Notes under the pieces: generated by a model | The model's database searches: none | Told to the model about the DNA's origin: nothing | The model's input: the letters and a program-made list of their open reading frames with translations, nothing else | Shown here: one piece after another, positions 54,789 through 64,000 of the stretch | Layout: the number at the start of each line of letters is the position of its first letter | Numbering within the stretch: position 1 is the first letter of the stretch | From: Filobasidium wieringae | Taxonomy: Eukaryota > Basidiomycota > Tremellomycetes > Filobasidiales > Filobasidiaceae | DNA: 64,000 nt | Direction of reading: 5' to 3' | Assembly: GCA_001600055.1 (NCBI GenBank) | Contig: BCIV01000019.1 | Location: 491,039-555,038, forward strand | Translations under genes and position numbers: made by a program

Positions 54789-55204
54789 ACAGATTGCGTA
54801 TTGTTTAGACAACCGGAGCTGTAACGTAGCCAAAAGTAGTTTCGTTTCTATGAGACAATTGACGGTTGCCTCGTGCTTCTACTCGTTGCGCCCCTCGCCT
54901 CCAAGTTGCTCCTTGATGCCTTTTCGTTATCAAGACTCCTAGAAATCTGACGACAAATCCTCGTTTAAAGATCACCGTGTCAGCATAGGGATCAGTAGCT
55001 GAAGGCAAATGACAAATGCTGGATTGCGTCAAAACCGCTTATTTCGCTTCCCTTAACTGACTTCACACTGAATAGATTCATCCGTTGGCCCGAAGACGTC
55101 CGTACTTGATACTGAGATCCGGACAGGGTTCTTCTTATTGTCGCTGAATCCGAATTTTCATATGTTGGACAGGAAAGCACAAGCTCGATACACTAATGTT
55201 TAGA
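54789..55204. other. Convergent intergenic, no gene seen
   Basis: Lies between the 3' ends of the oxidoreductase (+) and the OYE gene (-). No coding signal. Confidence 0.45.
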
Positions 55205-56704
55205 TCATTCCCCCGAAACCGGGCTACAGGATTTAATCCGCTTGTTGAACCGTCTGACCCGTGTCCAATTCAAGTATGTATCGATAATGATCGCCACGGA
55301 CGGCCAAATCTCGTAGTTCGGCCGCTTTCCTAAACTCGTATTTCGCATATACCACTTGATCAACGCGGTCTGCGCAGCAGCGGCGAGGGTCCTGTTACTC
55401 CACCCGGGATACGTAACTTTTGTCTTCGGTATCTGCTGGTCTCCATTCTCGATCCTCCTCGGAAGATCAGGTACAAGCGCAAGCGCCGTAGCCATACCAA
55501 CGATGTCAACTTGAGCCTCGAGTACTTGGTCCATAACCGATCTTCTTGAAATCCCGCCCGTGAGCATGATGGGGACTTTCGATATCGCCACGATGGCCTT
55601 GGCAAATTCGAGAAAATAAGCTTCCCGAGCCAAGGTCGAATCTCACGACTCGCGCTGCCACCCATGACGGGAGTTTCAAAGCTTCCTCCCGAGAGCTCGA
55701 TAACGTCTACTCCGAGCGTGTTGAGGACTTTGACCACATCCTGAGCATCGCTCTCGGAGAATCCTCCTCGCTGAAAATCAGCCGAGTTCAGTTTGACGGC
55801 GACGGTGAAGGCAGGAGAAGTGGCGTCTCGAATACATCGAACGACGTTGTAGAGTAACTTGGCCCTGTTGTCGAGTGAGCCTCCCCACGAGTCGGTGCGT
55901 TGATTGGAGAGCGGGGAAAGAAACTGGCTGAGGAGATATCTGTGAGTGACTCGGAAAGAATCGTTAGACAAGAAGGAGAGCTAGTCGGACGCAGCCGTCC
56001 ATTCAGACAAGCGCGCCAGTTATTACAGACTAACCCATGTGCAGCATGGACTTCAACTCCGTCAAATCCAGCTTGTTCTGCCAGCTGAGCTGTGATGGTG
56101 AACTGTTCGATGACTCGGTGTATCTGGTCTTCCTTCATTTCCTTGGGTATGGCTAAAAACTTGGAAGCAAGCCCTCCTACGTTCACGGCGATCTAAGAAT
56201 CATTAGGTTCGCCGAGGGAAGAACCGATGTGAATTACGATATAGAATAGGGATTACAGGGTCGGTGGAAGGAGACGTATCAGGACACGAAATGACATGAG
56301 CCAGTCGATGAGGACAACGTAGAACTCACCGCACTCGGAGCCCAGGCTTGCTGGCCTAGATCGTTTCTCATCTGCCTTCCTGGATGGTTGATCTGCATCC
56401 AAACCTTGCAGCCATCCCGTTGAGACTCTCCAGCCCACTTTCTGAAGACTGTGAGATGCCTGTCATCATCAAGACAAATGTCCCCAGGCCCAGCCATAGC
56501 TTGTCGGCCGACCATGACGTGTCCAGTAATGATCAGTCCACATCCTCCTTCTGCCCAGGTCTTGTAGAGTCTCATGAGTCGAGGACTAGGCGTAGATGTC
56601 TCGACATGCGCCAGACTCTCCTCCATAGCAGCTTTGGCAATGCGGTTCTTTAGGACCGTTCCATTAGGCAGCGTCAAGGAGGTGAAGACCTTGGATCCGG
56701 ACAT
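55205..56704 (-). pseudogene. Old Yellow Enzyme, frame broken
   Basis: Exons 56704-56330, 56192-56035 and 55939 onward encode an NADH:flavin oxidoreductase of the OYE family (FMN-dependent ene reductases). Visible are LPNGTVLKNRIAKAAMEE, WMQINHPGRQMR, GFDGVEVHAAHGYLLSQFLS, TDSWGGSLDNRAKLL and the C-terminal GGISRRSVMDQVLE with DIVGMATALALVPDLP. The frame changes by one base at 55640-55641. Upstream it reads MGGSASRE, and the conserved continuation STLAREAYFLEFA is in the next frame. A 26-nt GT-AG interval could restore frame but would be very short and would delete that conserved string. So either one base was lost (true pseudogene) or the assembly has a one-base error. The protein is otherwise full length. 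Confidence 0.7.
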
Positions 56705-57243
56705 TGCTGATTGGACGGCGTGTGTGTTCGGTGTTTTCTATGATTGAAACCAGCGGTCTGCCGAACGTCTTGATAGCAGATTCTGAAACAGGTCAGACAC
56801 TTCATCTCAGCGAGTTGAAGGCCTTTCCAGGTAGAGAACTTGAGACAAAGAGGACGTCACTGTAAGTCTAGATCCGCTGTGTTGACCATCCCTTTGTCGT
56901 CGGCGATCGATGGCCGCTCGCCCGCTCACCTGAGTTCGATTGCCAAGCACGGCACGGGCTGCTTTGGGGCTAACCCACTTACACTCTTCGAAGATCCCCC
57001 GCGAACTGAGGTTCATCAAGGGTAAGGAGAAGCGTACATCTGTTGCAGATCTGCTGTCCCATGAGGAACAGGGCCCCAGCAAACACGCTAGCTCATCAAA
57101 GGTGCCCATTAGATTTCAACCTAACCATAAGTGTTCAGACGGTCATTTTCATTCCCGACTGAGATGGTCAAGAAAAATTCGATTTCGATACATGTACATG
57201 GCAGACTCCTGCGAAACAACCGACCGTCAAACAACTCCACATC
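56705..57243. other. Intergenic, no gene seen
   Basis: Upstream side of the OYE gene and 3' flank of the SDR gene. Open frames here are short and mutually overlapping. Confidence 0.45.
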
Positions 57244-58571
57244 TCACCTCTCGCCCTGCTTGGCATTCACCCTTTCCAAAAGCGAGCTCTGCCCCTTGCC
57301 ACCCCCTTTTACGAGATCCAACATCCAAACCGGCCAAGCCCTCGTCGTATAAAACCACCCCATCTTGCCCGGAATGATCAACCTCCCTCCTCTACACTTC
57401 CATACCTGATCCGTAATCGTCTTGGCCACCTCTTGAGGGGTCAACATGGTTCCCGAGGAAGCTTCGATCTCGGCTTTGGCGTGTGCAACGAGCGGGGTGG
57501 ATACCCAGAGCGGGTGTACGATGGTAACGTGGACTTTAGGAGCGTTGTAGTACCATCGAAGTTGTTCTCTTAGGCCTATGTGATACGTTCGACCCGTGTC
57601 AACAATCATGACCCACTATGCTCCTCCCGTTCACTTTCTCGCACTCACTTTCGGTAAACGAAACCAACGCCGCCTTCCCCGCCGAATAGTCCGAGAACGA
57701 CCCTACGCTTATAAAACTACTCATACTCGCTAATTCAACCACGTGTCCTTTATTGGCCTTGACCATCGGGGGTACAAAGACGGAGCATGTGATCCTGCGG
57801 TAACGACCAGCATCGACGAGCGTGAAGAGCAGCATTATGGCAAGAGAAGAACGATCTGAGCTGCTTCATCCTGGTCTTCAGGGCGGAATAAACACTCACC
57901 AGTGACTAGTCAAGTTGACGTCCAACACCCTCTTGACCTTGTCCACGTCACAATCCAACATCCCAAACCCACCCCCGATCCCAGCATTATTAACGAGTAT
58001 ACTGGGTTGTTGGCCCTGGAACTTCTCTAGGATTTTCGTGGAGGCTTCGCGGACGGAGGGAAGGGAGGTAATATCGGTTCTGATGTAAAGGGAGATGACT
58101 GCGGAGGTGGGAATATGACGGGAAGAAGGGGAGACGACATAGGTGAGCATCGTACACAAGCATGGAATAGTGTGACAGAGTGATCCGCGTACCATCCTTC
58201 AATCTAGCCGGCAACTCCGCAACGTCCAGCACCACAACCTTCACCCCCCTCGTTGCCAACCCTCTAACAACTTCCTCTCCGATCCCCGAACACCCCCCCG
58301 TAACGACCGCTACCTCCTTCTCCCAATCCCACCTCCCCGTATCCCCTCTCCATTCTCCGTTGTTCAAAGACCTCTCTGTCAAGGCTGAAGAAGCTCGATA
58401 GATCGTTCCGAGGGCAAAGAGGAGTTTGAGGAGCTTGATGAGACGGGGAAGGGGGAGGGAAGAGGGGAGGTAGGTGAGAAGGCGGGTGAGATGGGGCGCG
58501 AGGCGGTCGGGGGTTCTGGAGAGGAGGTAGAGGAGGGGGCCGGTGACGAGTGGGCTTACGGGGGAGATCAT
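57244..58571 (-). CDS. Short-chain dehydrogenase/reductase, membrane-type
   Basis: Exons 58571-58193, 58098-57900, 57794-57649 and 57575-57244 give about 351 residues. Classical SDR motifs are present: cofactor loop VAVVTGGCSGIGEE, VVVLDVAELP (Asp after strand 2, suggesting NAD), ILVNNAGIGGG, and the catalytic ELASMSSF followed by YSAGK (Tyr-x3-Lys). The C-terminus has LREQLRWYYNAPKVHVTIVH and GGRLIIPGKMGWF. An N-terminal stretch of about 70 residues with hydrophobic segments (ISPVSPLVTGPLLYLLS; IKLLKLLFALGTIYRASSAL) suggests membrane attachment, as in the retinol dehydrogenase/17-beta-HSD-like fungal SDRs of lipid droplets or ER. Substrate not known. Confidence 0.87.
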
Positions 58572-59187
58572 TGCGTGTTGATGTGGTTTGAATGGGTGCT
58601 TCTTGGGATTCGAGTCGACATCATTGGAGCTTGTTTCCTAAGTAGGAGAACAAGAGACGAGTCGCTGCGATACCCGGTCCACAATACCCGGTCCAGGTAA
58701 GATTGCTCCGGTTATTTCGTCCATTGAACATGGGATGAGCTCGGCCACGGGCCCGTTGTGCCGTCGCCGATGATCGAACATGCGCAGAGATTGATCAAGT
58801 CGGTCGGATCAACAGTTCCTTAGCTCACGTCGTCTCTGGGTTATCGATGTCGACGCAACGAGACCTGAGAGGTATTGGGACCTTTACAGCCAGCCGTGAG
58901 CTGGGTCGCGGATCGAATGAAAGTGGATCATGAAAGCGAGATGTCGACAGGCTTGGATACAGTATGGCTGTCTCTATAAGCTATCTCGAGTTGGGAGGGA
59001 TAAGTTTGGGTCTCCATACACTTGATATCTGCAATCAGCTCGAGCTGAATTATGACGTTGGCCTTGTGTCGTGTAGCAAAGCTTTGTCAAATGTACATAC
59101 GGTAGGGTAGGTTTGGCGGGATACATTGGGTCATCATTTACTATTATACGTGACATGTCCGTACTACCTCGTCTGAGAAAGGTCCGC
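58572..59187. other. Intergenic, short direct repeat
   Basis: No gene. Two copies of ATACCCGGTCCA lie a few bases apart at about 58670-58694. The remainder is ordinary. Confidence 0.45.
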
Positions 59188-59710
59188 CTAAGTTGGACAA
59201 CAAGCAATAACTTCGATCTCGACTTCCATCTTGTCTACCGCCAAGTTCTCTACTTGAACACAAGTCCAGAGGGGCTTGTGGTTTGGCATATATCTCTTGA
59301 AATTGTCAACAGTCCTGTAGATATCGAGTCATGAAGGTCAGACTCGGACTAGTGTATAGGAAATTACTCACCTCTCGAACGATTGCTCATTCAGAGACTT
59401 GTGATAAGAAACGACCTTGAAAACATCCTTCATCAAAGCGCCCGAGTCTTTGAGAGCAAGTTCGATATTCCTGAAAGCCCAGTCGATCTGTTCCAGCTGG
59501 TCCTTACCAAACACCGTCGGGTCCTCTGATGACCAGCCGCCTGGGTCGGGAATCGCGTGAGTCACCTCAAACTGATGTGTGCCATGCCAACGGTATACCT
59601 TGACCACTGATGTAGACGATATCACCAACTCTGACTGACTGCGCATAACCATAGTCTCGTGTATGCGCTGCCCCGCTCTTCTCATATGACCTGAACGGCA
59701 GATGTGACAT
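59188..59710 (-). CDS. RidA/YjgF-family protein
   Basis: Exons 59710-59599, 59540-59372 and 59314-59188 keep frame to about 135 residues, the normal family length. Conserved parts are the start MSHLPFRSYEKSG, YAQSVRVGDIVYISGQGGW, QIDWAFRNIELALKDSGALM, DVFKVVSYHKSLNEQS and RYMPNHKPLWTCVQVENLAV. The ending is MEVEIEVIA. RidA proteins hydrolyse reactive enamine/imine intermediates; this subgroup (GQGGW, MPNHKPLWTCV) is the fungal cytosolic type with unproven substrate, often found near oxidative enzymes. The usual catalytic Arg of true RidA lies in an IxxRxE/K context near the C-terminus. Here the matching region reads KMEVEIEV, without that Arg, so classical imine deaminase activity is doubtful. 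Confidence 0.85.
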
Positions 59711-62700
59711 TCAGGAACTTCTTCGCGATCTCGGAACTTGTAAAGAGAGAGAAACGCTTTGCTCTGGTACAGGAAGCCACTACTACTAGCGAACTCGGCC
59801 AGCAAGTCCAGACACCATCCAAATACTGTTATAGCCATCACGGCGGGAAGTATCGATTTGAACGACCTGAACAGCTGATCGTCAGCGTTCCGAAATGGAC
59901 GTCGACAGATCAGATGACGAACGATCTTCAGGTCGTCACGAGATGCTCAGTATCGGGCGGTTTCCTTGCATGTTGATCACGAGTTGGCGAGTTGCGAGTT
60001 GTGATACCGCGCTGTCTTCTGACAAAGATTTAGTCCCCGCATAGTAGTAGCTATCGTCCGTGCCATCTTTCAGATAGTCTGAACCTCACCGTGATCGATA
60101 ATGGCACAGTATAGGGTGAAAGGAACCGGTTCATTCCGGTCGATCCAGCTTATGCCCGTTCGAGCTGTCCGGATGCCTTATTGCTCGATTAGCATCATCG
60201 TTCTTTCTCTCCCTGCCAGACGATATGATCGGACGATTCTTGTTGCCCGCGTCCTCCATCGGACTGACTCGACTCATACACGAGAAGGCTCGACAATCGT
60301 GGCACCTTATCAGACAGCTGACCGTTCCGAGTTGCTTCAGAGGCAGAGGCGTTGCAACTTCCGTCAGTCACATCATCTCGACGAAGTACGATTATGAGAT
60401 ATACGGATCTCACATAGTGCCAGTGATGGGAACTGGTTGTCCAGCCGAGATCTCTCAAGGCTAACCATTTCGGTGCTATGGTCACGCCATGACAAGCACC
60501 TCTGGAAGGTCTTCAACCCCTTCCTGAGCTTCACTTAGTGGTCTGGGACACGGTGTGATGCCGGCACGAGCTTTAGACGAAGGCGCAGATGCAAGATGAT
60601 GAGGCGCAAGACGGTCTTCTCCCTTCGGTAGATTCCCTATTACCTTCTTCAACGCAAAATCTCCCCTCCTTCCTCAGCTCATCTCGCCTCATAGCTCATG
60701 GGCCCCTATTGACTTTCGCATGGCGTGTGAACATTCACAACAGTATGATGACAGTAGTAGTGCGCATCTTAGCCTGCACCCCGTTCTCGGTGATTCGGGT
60801 CCGAACTCGGATGAAGCCCACCCAAATGCAAACACGAGAGTGGAATCCCTCAATCGTCGAGTCTTGGTACAGCAAAATCGGATCAAGCGGTCATGCAGGT
60901 GTGCGTTGACGCGCAATAGACTGTGGTCCTGACAACGATGGTGTCATGGCGAAAGCAAGATCGCTTATTAGTGAATACCTTTATCTACAGCGAACAAGAT
61001 GATGCCTGTTCCAATTATCAACATAAACGGAATGACTCGAGCATGGCGACTCTGTGTCCCATCTGATCAACTGCAAGGGGAGGAAGAGATTGCTTCCAGC
61101 TCAAATCTAAACACCTAAACATTGACCTAGTCGGCCGTTCACTCCAGTCACCTGGACCCTGATTTCCACTAGGGATCCGCTCGATTGAAGAAGTTTGTGG
61201 GGTATCTTTCGCAGGCTTTGCCTTTGTCAGTGCTTAAGGGGAAATCTCATCGCTGAAACTTCCCATCACAAGAACTGTTTTCTCGAAGGGGAGGCACTGC
61301 TCATGATATCGCATTTCGCGAGTACAAGAGATGTTGATTTGAGTTCAAGGATTGGAGGTCGGCTGTCTTCACTATTACAGGTACGAACCTGTTCGGCAGC
61401 AGCATCAATCTAAGAGCGCTTGGCAATAAGGGACAGAAGCAGACCGCTCTGAAGATGGAAACGCTTCGTGAGGAACGCTCTTCCGTTACCAGAAGGGAGA
61501 GAGCATCAAGAGTCATCAACTCGTCTACGTTTCAAAGGGAACGAGTGGCTAAATCATGGATGAGTGATCATATGGATAGTTCGGCCACAAGAATGGAGGG
61601 AAGTCTCAGTCACTGGGATATTTGATCATCGCCCGTTGTGCGAGTTCACAATCTCTCGAGAGTTTGCTTTCCGTGGTACTTCAGAAACCTCAGACCACTG
61701 GCTAGACAGCACATAGTCAAGGCTTCCTCGCCAGTCTAGGACGACGGGGTCACGGGAATGACAGCTGAACGAAGTGATACACGTGGTTCCTTTGGATCAG
61801 GCCAAGATCATCTCAGTCATATCATACACTCGCGATCCTCGCTTATCAAAGGATTTTCCTTTCGGATTGCTACCAAGCATCTAAGAATATAGAACGGACC
61901 AAGAGAAGAAAAGCTGTTGAGAACGTCATATGCTTCGGAACATCGTGCGCTGAATATTGTCCTGCGTGGTGATTGGCGAGTGCTCAGAGGTGTTCGGCTC
62001 TACAGGATGGTCAGAATGTGAGATACTTCACCGCACGACTGCTTGCAACCCAACGTAGCTCTCGTTTCCTGGTTTGAGATGGTCGGGATGTTGATCGTCC
62101 CGAGCATAACACGTGGCGGCCTCCCAGAGATATCGATATTTGACCGATCATCTTCCCTACTTCTTGCGACTGCTAAAAATCAATATGAATTCAGGGGTCC
62201 TAACCTTGGATCAAACCGTTCTTGGAGGATCCTAGAAGACAAACGTAAAGAAATCTGTAGGATGATCGCTGTCTGGCGGTATTTAGGTTTCCGTAGATTC
62301 CGCGCGATTTCCCATGAGGAGATCTCTGCTTTGCATCGCTGAGATCTGGTGCGAATGGTCAGGTGCTCCCGAGCCGATCAGCAGTCTCGAAAAGGACCAG
62401 CTCATAGAGGCGTAGATAAGAAGTCTTGTGAGAGCGACGAGATCTCACATAGATCTTCATTCACGTAGATCAAACACACCGGAAGCATAGCCTTGGCATA
62501 TCAGGAAGAGTTGCATCTTCATATCGGCCAGCTGACCGTCGATCTGTTAGAGTACAGTTACAGCGAATCATCGCACACCGCGCACGTGCAGCAGTAAGAT
62601 TTGCTACAAATACTGTCATATGCTAAAGCCAAAGGTTCTATCTTCCATCACGATAAGCACTTGATCACACATAGCTGTAATCTTTCAGCTGAGCAGCCCA

Positions 62701-62873
62701 GCCGACATATTGATGATCATGCGCGCGAGAAGGCGACTCACGCTCCGCGAATACTCCTTTGACTAATTCAGCTCTGATAATCGCCCTATATAGTTGTACA
62801 CATCCCTGATGATTTCATCACAGAAAATCGACTGGCCTCGTCAATCGCTCATCAGAAATCGACTTTCCATACG
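59711..62873. other. Gene-poor stretch, no gene recognised
   Basis: Over 3.1 kb without a supportable gene. A plus frame at about 61411-61623 has a charged, helix-like composition (KMETLREERSSVTRRERASR) but no start, family or splice partners. Other frames are short and compositionally random. No transposase, LTR or terminal repeats noticed. It could hold a decayed gene, a non-coding transcript or long regulatory DNA. Confidence 0.45.
62787..62793 (+). promoter_or_regulatory. TATA box of DyP peroxidase gene
   Basis: TATATAG 87 nt upstream of the ATG at 62874, in a suitable position for a TATA element with a short 5' UTR. Confidence 0.45.
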
Positions 62874-64000
62874 ATGCAGACTGCGCTTGAAACAATCAAG
62901 CTACCCTTCAACCCTCGCAATGTTCAGGGTGATGTCATCATAGGATTACCAAAAAAAAGCCGAGTCCTTTGTTTTTTTCAGTATCACCAACGGCGAAGCC
63001 TTCTTGGAAACCCTTGCCTCTCACGCTACCAAATTGATCACTTCTACTGCCAACGTCAAGGCTAATAGGGATCACATCGCCTCACAGAAAAGCGCGGTCT
63101 CACCGAATTAGTGCCTCTGGTCGGAGTGAACGTCGCCTTCTCCGCGACAGGACTACAATTCCTGGGAATCGATAGCGTGGCTCTTCAGAATCCTAGCTTC
63201 TCTGAAGGCCAAGAGAAAGTGGCTACGACGAAGCTGGGCGATTCCGCTGGAACTGATGGTGTTCCTAAGGAATGGGAAGCCGGGTTCCTCGGAAAGAAGA
63301 TTCACGGAGTTTGGATCGTTGCTGGAGCCACTCCGGAGCTTGTCAAGAAATCCTTGGGTGAGATCGACAGTTTATTTGGAACAAATCTCTCTACCGTTCA
63401 CAAGCTTGACGGTGCGGTCAGGCCGGGGGAATTTGAGAAACACGAACACTTTGGTCAGTCACCCGTCTTCATTACCTGTTCATTCTTCTAAGCAAAGCTG
63501 ACGATTGGGCTAACGATAAATTATCAAACTAGGATATCTCGATGGCGTGTCTAACCCGGCCATTGAAGGATTTACTGAACCCCTCCCAGGGCAAGACGTT
63601 GTGAATGCTAATCTCATACTGACTGGAATGGCCGATGACAGCAAATTGTTACCCTCCTGGACTCATGGAGGATCGATCCTTGCGTTTCGAAAGCTCAAAC
63701 AACTCGTCCCTGAGTTCGACTCTTTCACACAAGCGATGGCAACTACCATTCCGAACGCAGATCCCGAGTTCATCGGTGCCAGATTGACTGGCCGTTGGAA
63801 GTCTGGTTAGTCGCCATGTCTTTAAACACGATGTCAAGTGCGTCATGCTCAAATTTCTGATCGTGTCTCGTGTCAGGAGCGCCGTTGGTGCTTGATCCTG
63901 GCAAAGACAACCTCGAACGCGGTGGCGATGACCAGCGGAACAACCATTTCGGGGTTATAGGGGGATCTGGGGGTGGGGGTTTTTTTGGCGTCATCTAAAC
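62874..64000 (+). CDS. DyP-type peroxidase, partial at window end
   Basis: Exons 62874-63453, 63533-63805 and 63877 onward encode a dye-decolourising (DyP) haem peroxidase. Visible are FNPRNVQGDVIIGLPKK, LTELVPLVGVNVAFSATG, EKHEHFGYLDGVSNPAIEGF with the hallmark GxxDG, LVPEFDSFTQAM and GARLTGRWKSGAPL. Between about 62951 and 63080 the conserved reading (AESFVFFSITNGEAFLETLA) is in the next frame. An A8 run at 62951-62958 puts it out, and an A4 run near 63084 puts it back. Either two one-base homopolymer errors or two compensating mutations explain this. After RNNHF at about 63950 the sequence turns G-rich and reaches an in-frame TAA at 63996, so the rest of the domain, including the proximal haem His, is outside the window or lost. 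Confidence 0.78.

Noticed and set aside
60589..60932. Two overlapping plus frames of 70-106 residues
   Set aside because: Different frames over the same DNA, no domain and no conserved motif; probably chance.
1..64000. CRISPR arrays, IS elements, LTRs, rRNA or tRNA genes
   Set aside because: None seen; direct and inverted repeats in the window are short and local, and the sequence is fungal nuclear.

Overview
The window is nuclear DNA of a basidiomycete fungus, most likely a tremellomycete yeast of the Cryptococcus/Kwoniella/Saitozyma type. Almost every recognisable gene is broken by short introns (about 35-75 nt, donors GTNNGT or GTAAG, acceptors YAG). Genes are densely packed on both strands. 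The protein set is typical of the group: an H2A.Z with a long N-tail, an intron-rich RPS24, a bHLH of the HSIIERRRREKIN type, a fungal TRP-like channel and a phosphoketolase. I rebuilt most gene models by joining exons so that the frame is kept across every splice and conserved family residues line up. Exon coordinates are given in each entry.

Layout. 1-10 kb: two tandem paralogs of an unrecognised family, histone H2A.Z (+), an Arg-Thr-repeat protein (+), a single-pass Ser/Thr-rich membrane protein (-), a possible decayed gene (+) and a GPI-anchored secreted glycoprotein (-). 10-20 kb: a gene-poor stretch, then a PAF-acetylhydrolase-like enzyme (-) divergent from a bHLH factor (+) over a promoter with paired TCACGTGA boxes, a DNAJC17-like J protein (-) and RPS24 (-). 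20-30 kb: the PP2A scaffold subunit (-), ISD11 (+), a secreted double-psi-barrel protein (+), an unrecognised protein (-) and ORM (-). 30-46 kb: an unrecognised nuclear-looking protein (-) divergent from RIC1 (+), a TRP-like channel (-), and CFIm25 (-) divergent from EMG1/NEP1 (+). 46-60 kb: phosphoketolase (-), a possible PD-(D/E)XK-fold protein (+), a secreted SGNH hydrolase (-), a Gfo/Idh/MocA oxidoreductase (+), a frame-broken Old Yellow Enzyme (-), an SDR (-) and a RidA-like protein (-). 60-64 kb: about 3 kb with no recognisable gene, then a DyP-type peroxidase (+) running to the window end.

Functionally, the first 46 kb is mostly housekeeping: chromatin, ribosome, Fe-S assembly, PP2A, sphingolipid control, Golgi GEF, mRNA 3'-end processing and rRNA modification. 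The segment from about 46 to 64 kb is enriched in metabolic and oxidative enzymes plus secreted proteins and contains both broken reading frames of conserved genes. The items most worth a second look are the unknown tandem paralog pair, the PD-(D/E)XK-like protein with an SPERV repeat, the repeated TCACGTGA promoter motif (twice upstream of a bHLH gene predicted to bind it), the secreted double-psi-barrel protein, and the frameshifts in the OYE and DyP genes. No tRNA, rRNA, transposon or CRISPR array was found.
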